Assembly: GCF_010731715.1 (NCBI RefSeq)
Contig: NZ_AP022587.1
Coordinates: 4,650,001-4,714,000, forward strand
DNA from: Mycobacterium stomatepiae
Lineage (GTDB): Bacteria > Actinomycetota > Actinomycetes > Mycobacteriales > Mycobacteriaceae
Direction: 5' to 3'
Length of the DNA: 64,000 bases
Part shown: piece by piece, positions 22,420-30,421 of the stretch
How positions within the stretch are numbered: the first letter of the stretch is position 1
Layout: each line of letters starts with the position of its first letter
Translations under genes and position numbers: made by a program
The notes under the pieces: model-generated
The model's input: only the letters and a program-made list of their open reading frames with translations
Database searches by the model: none
What the model was told of the DNA's origin: nothing

Positions 22420-23283
22420 CTAATGCTTTCCCAACACCTCATCGGTGTCCAGCCCGCGGTCGACGCCGTGCGGAATGACGGTCTGGCCGGGCTCGAGGTG
22501 CAGCTGCTCGCCGTCGAGGTAGACGTCGATCTTGTCCGGCTCGAAGGACACCAGGTTGCTCACCCGCTCGACCTCGGTCCACGCATTCACGTAGGACCAG
22601 GCCGCACGTTTGCGCTCGCCGACGTCGTAGTAGGAGGCGATGCCTTTGTAGGGGCAGAAGGTTTGTCCGTCAACGGATTCGAGTGCGGACTCGTCGACAT
22701 CATTGCGTGGTACATACCAGCGTGGGGCAAACCCGGATTCATACAGCGCCAAAGGGTGCCGTGTATCAGCAACCACCCGATCGCCATCGCGGATGACGAG
22801 ATGCCTTGAGGTCGAGCGAATGTCGATGCGATGGTAGGCATCGGCGGCATGCCCGACGATGCGTTCGTCTTCCTCATAGAAGGCATCCATCCCACGCCAT
22901 GCGAACGCTACCCTTCCATCCAATACGGCGGCGTGTCGTGGTAACTCGACGTGTTGCCAAGCGGCGTGCTGCGCCTCGTGCTTACCGACCCGGACGGTGA
23001 ACCATTGGGTGTCGCCCAGGCCTTTATGTGGCGTCACCCGGTCCTCGGAGACCAGGATGCCCGCTTCGATGTCACCGGTCGGGAAGTAGGCCACCGGGTA
23101 CCGTCCCGGCTCATGCAGCAAGACCACGTCTTCGCTGTCGGCGACCCACCGCTCGCCAAACCGCACCCGCAAGCGCCGGCGCAACGGCTCCGCGAATAGC
23201 AGGCGGGGCGGCATCGGCTGTTCGGTGAGGAAGTGTCCGATCGACGCGGTCGCCAGCGGACCTTGTTGCCATGCCAAACCCAT
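22420..23283 (-). CDS. DUF427 protein with two tandem domain copies
   Basis: A 287-residue protein. The second half has the classical DUF427 text (LALYESGFAPRWYVPRNDV, then FCPYKGIASYYDV). The first half repeats it weakly (VLLHEPGRYPVAYFPTGDI, then TPHKGLGDTQWFTV), so it is an internal duplication. DUF427 proteins are small beta-tent folds of unknown function, often beside oxidoreductases. It lies in the leftward run with the HAD, flavoprotein and cupin genes. Confidence 0.85.
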   Translation of the reverse strand: MGLAWQQGPLATASIGHFLTEQPMPPRLLFAEPLRRRLRVRFGERWVADSEDVVLLHEPGRYPVAYFPTGDIEAGILVSEDRVTPHKGLGDTQWFTVRVGKHEAQHAAWQHVELPRHAAVLDGRVAFAWRGMDAFYEEDERIVGHAADAYHRIDIRSTSRHLVIRDGDRVVADTRHPLALYESGFAPRWYVPRNDVDESALESVDGQTFCPYKGIASYYDVGERKRAAWSYVNAWTEVERVSNLVSFEPDKIDVYLDGEQLHLEPGQTVIPHGVDRGLDTDEVLGKH

Positions 23284-23328
23284 AGTCTTTCCTTGTCTTT
23301 CGCGCGAGCGGGCGGGTCGTGTCGTGTG

Positions 23329-24381
23329 TCAGTCCATGACCACGACGATCTTGCCGCCAGCTTCTCCGGACTCGGCTACTCGGTGTGCCTCGCGAATGTC
23401 GTCGAACGAGAACACGCGCGCGGGCTTCGCGTCGAGAGTGCCGTCAGCCACCTCCCGGGCGATCTCGCTCAGCGGTATGTCGGACACCTCGAAACCTGGG
23501 TTCCCGAAGACGGGACTGGCGAAGAAGCTGAAGCTCACGCCGCTGGGCATGCGCGCCAACGGGTTGAAATCCCCAATCGGGTCAAGGCCGCCCAGCCATC
23601 CCGCGAGGCAGGCGGTGCCGCCGACACGCAGCATGTCCAGGGAATCGAGGATGGTGCTGTTGCCGACGAGGTCGAGCACCGCGTCGATCTGCTTGGCCTC
23701 GGCGATATGAGCCGCAAGGTCGGGCCGCTCCACCTCGACGCGAGGAGCGCCGAGCCGCTGCAGCAAGGGAAAACGCTTCTCGCTGCGCGCGGTCGCAATG
23801 ATGTTGGCTCCCGTGATGTCCGCCATCTTCAGGGCGGCCTGGCCCAACGCCGACGTCGCGCCGCGGATCACCAGCGTCTGTCCCGATGTCAGCTTGAGAT
23901 TGCGGAACAGGCACGTCCAGGACGTCGCATAAGTTTCCGGCAATGCCGCCAGTTGCGACCACGGGAGGTCGGATTCCATCAGGGTGACGTTCGCCGCGCG
24001 TACCCGGGTGTATTCCGCGTAGCTGCCGTTGATAGTCCGGCCCAGGCCACCCATCAGGGCCGCGACCTTGGCGCCGACCGGAAACTCGCCGCCCGGGCAC
24101 GAGTCGACGATGCCGACGCATTCGATACCGCTGACTTCGGCGGCTTCGGCCCACTCTCCTCGGCGCATGTGTATCTCGGCATGGTTAATGCCGAAGCCCT
24201 TGACCTCGATCACCACTTCGCCGGCTTTGGGCAACGGCTTGGGGATCTCGGTGTGCACCAGGCGGTCGAGCCCGCCGAACCCGGTCAGGATGATCGCCCG
24301 CATCGTGTCGCCGCCGGGCTGCTCCCGGACCACGGCCGGGGAGGTCGGCAGGGTGGGGGCAGCGCCGCTCGTGGTGGCCAT
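23329..24381 (-). CDS. Zinc-independent MDR-family quinone oxidoreductase/alcohol dehydrogenase-like
   Basis: A 350-residue medium-chain dehydrogenase. The GroES-like N-terminal part (EVVIEVKGFGINHAEIHMRRG) has Asn-His in place of a catalytic zinc Cys, as in quinone oxidoreductases. VIRGATSALGQAALKMA near residue 190 is the nucleotide motif, and the C-terminus ends EAGGKIVVVMD. ATG at 24381 has GAGGAA upstream; a second start at 24303 would remove a 26-residue extension. It heads the leftward run and has two TGGG-N8-CCCA operators 54-99 bases upstream. Confidence 0.88.
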   Translation of the reverse strand: MATTSGAAPTLPTSPAVVREQPGGDTMRAIILTGFGGLDRLVHTEIPKPLPKAGEVVIEVKGFGINHAEIHMRRGEWAEAAEVSGIECVGIVDSCPGGEFPVGAKVAALMGGLGRTINGSYAEYTRVRAANVTLMESDLPWSQLAALPETYATSWTCLFRNLKLTSGQTLVIRGATSALGQAALKMADITGANIIATARSEKRFPLLQRLGAPRVEVERPDLAAHIAEAKQIDAVLDLVGNSTILDSLDMLRVGGTACLAGWLGGLDPIGDFNPLARMPSGVSFSFFASPVFGNPGFEVSDIPLSEIAREVADGTLDAKPARVFSFDDIREAHRVAESGEAGGKIVVVMD

Positions 24382-24434
24382 GACATTCCTCGTTCCAAAT
24401 GGTCGGCCAGACTTCGGTATCGATGCGCCTGAAA

Positions 24435-24458
24435 ATTATGGGGCGCATGACCCATAAT
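24435..24458. promoter_or_regulatory. TGGG-N8-CCCA operator, copy 1 (perfect palindrome)
   Basis: ATTATGGG, eight bases, CCCATAAT: perfect 8-base arms. It lies in the 139-base gap between the oxidoreductase start and the end of the first TetR gene. It is the best copy of the five-member family and probably a TetR-dimer site. Confidence 0.7.
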
Positions 24459-24480
24459 TATGGGCTACCTAGCCCAAAAT
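24457..24480. promoter_or_regulatory. TGGG-N8-CCCA operator, copy 2
   Basis: ATTATGGG, CTACCTAG, CCCAAAAT. The inner part TGGGCTA-CC-TAGCCCA is also fully symmetrical. It directly adjoins copy 1, sharing two bases, so two dimers could sit side by side. Confidence 0.65.
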
Positions 24481-24520
24481 TGTCCAGCCCGCGAGACGTG
24501 CCAATCGGTCGTCGCGGCGT

Positions 24521-25177
24521 TCAGGACTTGCGTTTGCGCGTGGCGTTCTTTTGCCGCCGCGGTGCGGTGGTGAAGGAGCGCACGTAGTCGACCGCGGCGT
24601 TGACCGCGACCCGCAGCGGCTCGGCCTCGCCGGTGGCGTGTGTGACCATCGCACCGCCCTGATGCGCGATGACCAGCGAGGCGGCCAGGTGGCGCGGGTC
24701 TGCGTCGGCGCGCAGGTCGCCGCGGCGGCGCATCGCGTCGAGGCCGGTGCGGAACAGCTCGAGCCATTGGTCGTAGCCGTGCGCGAGGTCGTCGCGAACT
24801 TCGTCGTCGGCCTCGATCAGTTCGCCGGCCAGCGAACCGTAGACGCATCCGCCCAGCCGGTACACGGTGTCGATGTCGGCGACGCATGCGTCGGCCCATG
24901 CTTGCAGTGCCTCGATGTTGTCGAGCGTGCCGAGCCGAGGTTGGGTGTGAAACTCGACGACGTCATCGCGGCGCGCGGCGATGACCTCGCGGGTCAGGTC
25001 GCGTTTGTCGCGGAAGTAGTGCGAGATCTGCGATCCGCCCACCCCGGCGGTGCCGCGTACCTCGTCGATGCTGGTGTTGGCCACGCCGCGCTCGAACATG
25101 AGCCGGGCCGCGACATCGATGATGCGGGCCCGGGTCGCCTGTCCCTTGCGGGTGAATCGCGGCCTCTCGTCAGTCAC
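24521..25177 (-). CDS. TetR-family repressor, paralogue A
   Basis: A 218-residue regulator. The N-terminal helix-turn-helix spans about residues 10-57 (RARIIDVAARLMFERGV, then TAGVGGSQISHYFRDKRDL). The C-terminal ligand domain includes GGCVYGSLAGEL. The basic tail RRQKNATRKRKS is unusual for the family. GTG start at 25177 overlaps the stop of paralogue B as GTGA, so the two are coupled. Together with B it is the likely reader of the five operators in this block. Confidence 0.9.
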   Translation of the reverse strand: MTDERPRFTRKGQATRARIIDVAARLMFERGVANTSIDEVRGTAGVGGSQISHYFRDKRDLTREVIAARRDDVVEFHTQPRLGTLDNIEALQAWADACVADIDTVYRLGGCVYGSLAGELIEADDEVRDDLAHGYDQWLELFRTGLDAMRRRGDLRADADPRHLAASLVIAHQGGAMVTHATGEAEPLRVAVNAAVDYVRSFTTAPRRQKNATRKRKS

Positions 25178-25875
25178 GTTGTCGCCCTGGGCTTTCCACG
25201 TCGACCACCGGGACGGCGTGGAGGCCGCGGCACGCGTTCTTCGGGGTCGGTGGCAAACATTCGCAGATAGTTGACCGCGAACCGGGTGGCGTCGGCATGT
25301 GGCCACTCCGCCCGGTAGGTGAAGGCCAGCGTGGCACCGCCTTGGTGGGCGCTGATGATCGCGAGCGCCAATTTCCGCGGGTCGGCGCTCGCGATCAGGG
25401 CCCGGTTGTCCTTCATCCGCTGAATCGCGACCTCGAGCAAATCCACCCACTGCCAGTAGCCCGTCGCCAACGTCGCGCGAGTCGCGTCGTCGGACTTGGC
25501 CAGCTGCGCGGTCAGCGCGTGGTAGGTCGGTGTGCCACCGGAGGTTCCGATGCGGCGGAGATAACGTAGGTTCAGATCGATCCAACGCTCGAAGTCGTCG
25601 AACGTGTCCAGGTCGCCAAGTGTGGGCTGGCGGTGGAAGTCCAGCACCACGCCGATCTGTCGCCTGATCACGGCGCGAATCAGGGTGCCCTTGTCGGCGA
25701 AATAATGGGCGAGCTGAGAGCCGCTCACCGAGGCGGCCTTGCGCACGTTCTCCATGTTGGCGGCCGACAGGCCCTCGGTCACGATCAGCTGGGCGGCGGC
25801 CTGCACGATCCTGTCGCGGGTGGCACGCCCCTTGGCGGTCAACCGTTGTTCGTCCTGAACATCGGGATAGGCCAT
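25174..25875 (-). CDS. TetR-family repressor, paralogue B
   Basis: A 233-residue regulator that shares the GSQxxHYFxDKxxLxRxVI recognition-helix region with paralogue A, so the two arose by duplication and may bind related sites. The Arg/Pro-rich tail is long. An operator copy lies 30-53 bases upstream of its start, which suggests autoregulation. The next gene upstream is the alpha/beta hydrolase; that gene's frameshifted 3' end overlaps this start by 37 bases. Confidence 0.9.
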   Translation of the reverse strand: MAYPDVQDEQRLTAKGRATRDRIVQAAAQLIVTEGLSAANMENVRKAASVSGSQLAHYFADKGTLIRAVIRRQIGVVLDFHRQPTLGDLDTFDDFERWIDLNLRYLRRIGTSGGTPTYHALTAQLAKSDDATRATLATGYWQWVDLLEVAIQRMKDNRALIASADPRKLALAIISAHQGGATLAFTYRAEWPHADATRFAVNYLRMFATDPEERVPRPPRRPGGRRGKPRATT

Positions 25876-26822
25876 CGCGTCAGGCTAACCCGCGAGCGCC
25901 GCCGATTATGGGATATGCAGCCCATTGCGGTCCGTGCCGCGCGCGGGCCCCGGCTAGGCGGGCACGCGTTCCCAGAGAAGGTGCGGATCAGCCTGGCGAC
26001 CTCGTCGAGTGCGGACTCCAGCAGGAAGTGCCCGCCGTCGAGCAGATGAATCTGCGCGTCGGGAAGGTCGTCGGCGAACGCTTCGGCGCCGGCGGGTCCG
26101 AAGATCTCGTCACCCCGGCCCCACACCGCGAGCAGCGGTACCCGGGTGGCGCGAAAATACTCGTGCACCTGCGGGTACATCGGCGCGTTGGTGGCGTAGT
26201 CGCGGAACAGTTTCAGTTGCACCAGGTCGTTGCCGGGTCGCGAAAGCAACGCGAAGTCGTGCTCCCAGCAGTCGGGATCGACGAGTGTCTCGTCGGCCAC
26301 GCCGGTGAGATACTGCCACCGGGTGGCATCGAGGCTGAGGAATTGGCGTATCGGCGTCTCGGTCTCGGTGGTCGGGTCAGCCTGGTAGGCCCACACGGTC
26401 TTCCAGAAGCCTTCCACGAAGCCGGCGTCGTAGGCGTTCCCGTTCTGGCTGATGATCGCCGTGATGGCGGACGGATCGCGCAGCGCCAGCCGCCAACCGA
26501 TCGGCGCGCCGTAGTTCTGCACGTACATCGCATACCGGTCGATGCCGAGGCCGCGCAGCAGGCCGACGGTCAGGTCAGTCAGAGCATCGAAGGTGTAGTC
26601 GAACTCGGTGACGGCCGGGGCATCAGAAAGCCCGAAGCCCAGGTGGTCGGGCGCGATCACGTGGAAACGGTCGGCGAGTGCCGGGATCAGATGCCGGAAC
26701 ATGTGGGAGCTGGTCGGAAACCCGTGCAGAAGAACCAACGCCGGCCTGTCCGCGTCCCCGGCCTCCCGATAGAACAGCCGATGGCCGTCGATGGTCGCGT
26801 AACGATGATGAACAGCCGGCAT
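25839..26822 (-). CDS. Alpha/beta-hydrolase (epoxide hydrolase/dehalogenase-like) with Asn at the nucleophile position and a frameshifted C-terminus
   Basis: The fold is clear: HGFPTSSHMF oxyanion loop near residue 34, PDHLGFGLSD near 58, acid in GRGDEIFG, and His in LDGGHFLLE. The nucleophile elbow reads YVQNYGAPIG, with Asn103 (AAC at 26514-26516) where this family normally has Asp. After LIRTF the frame runs 45 residues further, into the TetR start. Restoring one base near 25975-25982 gives WERVPA and a TAG at 25954, a normal length of about 289 residues. Both changes suggest decay, or an altered activity. Confidence 0.8.
   Translation of the reverse strand: MPAVHHRYATIDGHRLFYREAGDADRPALVLLHGFPTSSHMFRHLIPALADRFHVIAPDHLGFGLSDAPAVTEFDYTFDALTDLTVGLLRGLGIDRYAMYVQNYGAPIGWRLALRDPSAITAIISQNGNAYDAGFVEGFWKTVWAYQADPTTETETPIRQFLSLDATRWQYLTGVADETLVDPDCWEHDFALLSRPGNDLVQLKLFRDYATNAPMYPQVHEYFRATRVPLLAVWGRGDEIFGPAGAEAFADDLPDAQIHLLDGGHFLLESALDEVARLIRTFSGNACPPSRGPRAARTAMGCISHNRRRSRVSLTRWPIPMFRTNNG
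25905..25928. promoter_or_regulatory. TGGG-N8-CCCA operator, copy 3
   Basis: ATTATGGG, ATATGCAG, CCCATTGC. It sits 30-53 bases before the start of TetR paralogue B. If the hydrolase originally ended at TAG 25954, the site falls in a proper intergenic gap, which supports both the operator and the frameshift reading. Confidence 0.6.
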
Positions 26823-26857
26823 GGAATTCCTCCTGCGCCACGTGGCCTGGAGTAGCA

Positions 26858-26881
26858 TTTTTGGGATGTGTAACCCAGTAT
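26858..26881. promoter_or_regulatory. TGGG-N8-CCCA operator, copy 4
   Basis: TTTTTGGG, ATGTGTAA, CCCAGTAT. It lies 36-59 bases before the hydrolase start, on the hydrolase side of the divergent promoter region. Confidence 0.6.
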
Positions 26882-26942
26882 GCACCAAATTCGTCGACTC
26901 GCAATAGTCCCGCGGGAGTTGACCGCTCGGCAGGCCCGGAAT

Positions 26943-26966
26943 ATTCTGGGTCGTACATCCCAATCC
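26943..26966. promoter_or_regulatory. TGGG-N8-CCCA operator, copy 5
   Basis: ATTCTGGG, TCGTACAT, CCCAATCC. It lies 19-42 bases before the SDR start. Read on the opposite strand, copy 4 matches it at 16 of 18 core bases (CTGGGT..ACATCCCAA), so the two sites mirror each other across the divergent promoter. Confidence 0.6.
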
Positions 26967-26984
26967 GTCGGGTGAGGAGCATCC

Positions 26985-27701
26985 GTGGGTAACACGTTGC
27001 GGGACAAGACCGTCGTGGTGGTCGGCCGCGGCAGTGGCATCGCACGTGCGGTGGCTCTGCTGGCACACGGCGAGGGCGCACGCGTCATCGTGGCCGGACG
27101 CGACCAGGGCAAACTTGCCACCGCACACCGCGATAGTGACATCAGCGCCGAGGTCGTCGATCTCACCGACGACGCGTCGATCGCGGCGCTTGCCGATCGG
27201 GTAGGCGCCGTGGACCACGTGGTGTCGACCGCCTCCGCGCGGGCGCGGGGTGCCCTGGCATCGCTGGAACGCCGCAACCTGCAGCTGTCCTTCGACACCA
27301 AGGTCATCGGGCCGACGATGTTGGCCAAACATTTTGCGGCGCAGATCAGCCCGGGCGGCTCGTTCGTATTGTTCTCGGGCGTGCATGCCTTCAAGCTGAA
27401 CACCGGATACCTCGGGGTGGGCATCACCAATGGAGCCGTGGATTTCCTGGCCCGCTGGCTGGCCGTCGAGCTCGCGCCGACGCGAGTCAACGCGATTTCG
27501 CCCGGAGTCATCGATACCGGGGCATGGGACGCCCTGGGCGAAGAGGGCAAACGCGACTACTTCGCGCATATCGCGGCGGGCAACCCGGTGGGGCGCATCG
27601 GCACCCCGGAGGACGTGGCGAACGCGGTGCTCTTCGCCATGAACAACACCTTCATGACCGGAATGACGTTGAGGGTCGACGGCGGCGAGCCACTGATTTA
27701 G
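26985..27701 (+). CDS. Divergent short-chain dehydrogenase lacking the YxxxK pair
   Basis: A 238-residue Rossmann protein. The nucleotide motif reads GRGSGIARA near residue 14, and the C-terminal PGVIDTGAW and MTGMTLRVDGG are typical of classical SDRs. Where YxxxK is expected the text is VGITN (in YLGVGITNGAVDF), so both catalytic residues seem replaced. It may bind NAD(P) without standard catalysis. GTG at 26985 follows GAGG. An operator precedes it and the MOSC fusion follows 29 bases downstream, so the two form one unit. Confidence 0.8.
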   Translation: MGNTLRDKTVVVVGRGSGIARAVALLAHGEGARVIVAGRDQGKLATAHRDSDISAEVVDLTDDASIAALADRVGAVDHVVSTASARARGALASLERRNLQLSFDTKVIGPTMLAKHFAAQISPGGSFVLFSGVHAFKLNTGYLGVGITNGAVDFLARWLAVELAPTRVNAISPGVIDTGAWDALGEEGKRDYFAHIAAGNPVGRIGTPEDVANAVLFAMNNTFMTGMTLRVDGGEPLI

Positions 27702-27730
27702 GCTCTTTCGCAAAGCCAAAGGAGACGACA

Positions 27731-29430
27731 GTGGGCAGGCTTGTGTCGGTGAATGTCGGCATGCCCAAGAACGTGCAGTGGCGCGACAAGACGGTCTATA
27801 CCGGCATATGGAAGACGCCGGTCGACGGGCCGGTCATGGTGCGCCGCCTCAACATCGACGGCGACGGCCAGGGCGATCTGGGCGGCCACGGGGGCGAACA
27901 ACGTGCCGTCATGGTCTATCAGGCCGAGTCGTATGACTTCTGGATGCACTACCTGAATCGCGGCGATCTGGTACCGGGCCACTTCGGCGAGAATTTCACC
28001 ATCACCGGGCTCTCCGACCAGGAAGTGTGCATCGGCGACCGTTACCGGATCGGCGATGCCGAGTTCGAGGTTACCCAGCCGCGGGTCACCTGCTTCCGGG
28101 TCGGTTTGCGTCTCGACGAACCCGAGATGCCCAATCTTCTTGTTTCCCAACACCGTCCAGGGTTCTACTTTCGCGTCATCACCGAGGGTCATGTCCAGGC
28201 CGGCGACGACATCGTGCGGACCCGTCGCGGCCGACACGAGCTCAGTGTCGCCGACGTCGACGCGCTGTTGTATCTGCCGAACCGCAACCCCCCTACGCTA
28301 CGCAAGGTCGTCGATGTTCCAGCGTTGAGCCCCGGGTGGCAGCAATCGTTCAACGACATGCTCGCCTCGGGGGAGGAGTCGGCGCCGGAGATCGGCGTTG
28401 GACCGGGGTGGAACGGATTTCGGCCATTGCGGGTCACCGCGGTACGCCGGGAGAGTCCGTCGGTGCTGTCGATCCGTTTCGAGTCCGACGACCATGCCCC
28501 GTTGCCACCGCCGCGGCCCGGGCAATACCTGACCGTGCGACTTCCCGGGGCCGGCGATCCGATACCGCTGCGCAGCTATTCGCTCTCCGGCGATCCCGTG
28601 GCGGGCGACTACCGGATCAGCGTCAAGCGCGAAGAGTGCGGTTTGGCCAGTCGATGGTTGCACGCGCACATCGAACCGGGATCGGTTATCGAAGCCGCGG
28701 CCCCCGCGGCGATTTCTATCTCGCCGACGACGACAGGCCGGTGGTGCTGATGTCGGCCGGAATCGGTATCACTCCCGTCCTGGCGATGCTGCATGCGCTG
28801 GCGGCGGCCCGCAGTACCCGCGACGTCTGGTGGCTGCATACCAGTCGCAATCCCGAAACCCAAACCTTTGCAGATGAAGTCACGACCCTGATCGAGTCGC
28901 TGCCAAATGCTCGGCAGCGGGTGTTCTATACCCAGACGCAGGGCCGTTTGGGCCAGCAGGCCATCGCGGCGCTTGGGCTTCCGGTCGATGCCGCCGCATA
29001 TCTTTGCGGCCCAACCTAATTCATGACCGACATGCGCGACGCCCTGACTGCCTCCGGGCTCGTCGGCGCGCGCATCCACAGTGAGCTCTTCGGTGCGCTG
29101 CCGGCGATCAATCCCGGCGTCGTCGACGGGGCCCCGCGGGTCCCGCCCCATGCGCCGGACGGCCCACCGGGGGTCGGGCCGTCAGTTACCTTCGCGCGCA
29201 GCGGTCTTACCGCCAGCTGGTCTTCCGACTACGGGACCATCTTGGATTTCGCGGAGGCATGCGACGTACCGACCCGTTTCTCGTGCCGAAGTGGCGTCTG
29301 CCACTTGTGCGAGACGGGCGTCGTCGCTGGTACAACCCAGTATGTCCAGGCTCCATTAGAGCTACCCGGACCGGGGACGGTGCTCATCTGCTCGGCAGCG
29401 CCCGACAGCGACCTGGTGCTCGATCTTTGA
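27731..29430 (+). pseudogene. MOSC - flavin reductase - 2Fe-2S ferredoxin fusion, broken by a frameshift and a stop
   Basis: Three parts are readable: an N-terminal MOSC domain (DGQGDLGGHGGEQRAVMVYQ, with the Cys in TCFRVGL), an FAD/NAD reductase (PLRSYSLSGD; SAGIGITPVLAMLHAL; YLCGPT), and a ferredoxin with Cys ligands in SCRSGVCHLC and LICSA. The frame breaks at the C run 28701-28705: one more C restores AAAPRGDFYLADDDRP. A TAA at 29017-29019 then interrupts CGPT-x-FMTDM. Corrected length is about 566 residues. Start GTG at 27731 has AAAGGAG. Intact relatives would be electron-transfer reductases. Confidence 0.87.
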
Positions 29431-29620
29431 TCGAGCGAAAGCCATTGCGGGCACAGGGGAAGCCCCAGGAGGTCATCGCGCGCGTCAACCGGGCGATGCC
29501 CGCCGAAGGTTGTGGTGTACGCGACCGGACAACTTCGCCGAGCCGGTAATCCTGCAGGCCCTCACTCGCACTTTGTCTGCGGATTTACAGGATCGATGAA
29601 GCACTCGTCTGTTGCGGGTC

Positions 29621-30421
29621 CTAAGAACCCAGCGCGACCGACGCCTCGGTGGTGTAGCACAGGAACGTCAGGGTCTCCTGCAGATACAGCTGCACGGTGT
29701 CGGCATCGTGACTGCTGTAGCCGATGGAGACGTCGGTGCCCAGCTGCAGATCGAAGTCGCCGCCCCGGGTGGTCAGCACGAAAGCACCGTCAATGGCGGG
29801 CGCCCAGATGATGTCGCCATTCACCAGCCGGTTGATGTGCTCGAGGATCGGATACCCGTGCTCGGTGGTTTCGCTGACCTTCGTATAGATATCGGCAGAC
29901 AGCAGAACCGAATACGGGCCGTCGACACCGGCCAGCCGTAGCTCGGACAGCGCCTGCGTGATGATGTCTGGTATCTCGCGAGGGTCGTCAGGCAACTGCA
30001 GCGCGGGATTCGAACTGCTGTTACGGATTCCGTCGATCGACGCCGCCGGGTAGCCCTCGAAGATGGCGCGGTCCTCGACGAATGCCAGTTTCTTGGCGGC
30101 CTCTTTGACGGGATCCCAGTCGGAGTCCTGCGAGCCACGCTCCACGTCGTCGATCTCGTCGCGGGATAACGTGAACGGAACACGCAGGCGGACAAGAGGT
30201 TTGCTGGACCGCAAGTGAGCCACCACACCATCGGTCGGAGCCTGCACGTCGACCAGCCGGCCCGTGCTGACCGCGGCCGTGACCGGCCCGCCGGGCTCGC
30301 TGACGTCGACCACCCGACGTCCGGCTATGTGGCGCTTGAACGTTCGCGTCGCTTCCAATTCGATTTCAGCCCAGGCGACGTCGGTGACCGGCGCCAGATT
30401 GCGGTAGAGGTTGTTCGTCAT
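29621..30421 (-). CDS. enc: Encapsulin nanocompartment shell protein (Cfp29-like)
   Basis: A 266-residue shell protein with an HK97-type capsid fold. Family landmarks include the start MTNNLYRNLAPVTDVAWAEI, the segment GRRVVDVSEPGG near 35, and the C-terminal strand TVQLYLQETLTFLCYTTEASV. It assembles into an icosahedral shell around the peroxidase encoded just upstream. The start overlaps the peroxidase stop as ATGA, so cargo and shell are coupled. Length equals Cfp29 (Rv0798c) as I recall it. Confidence 0.96.
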   Translation of the reverse strand: MTNNLYRNLAPVTDVAWAEIELEATRTFKRHIAGRRVVDVSEPGGPVTAAVSTGRLVDVQAPTDGVVAHLRSSKPLVRLRVPFTLSRDEIDDVERGSQDSDWDPVKEAAKKLAFVEDRAIFEGYPAASIDGIRNSSSNPALQLPDDPREIPDIITQALSELRLAGVDGPYSVLLSADIYTKVSETTEHGYPILEHINRLVNGDIIWAPAIDGAFVLTTRGGDFDLQLGTDVSIGYSSHDADTVQLYLQETLTFLCYTTEASVALGS

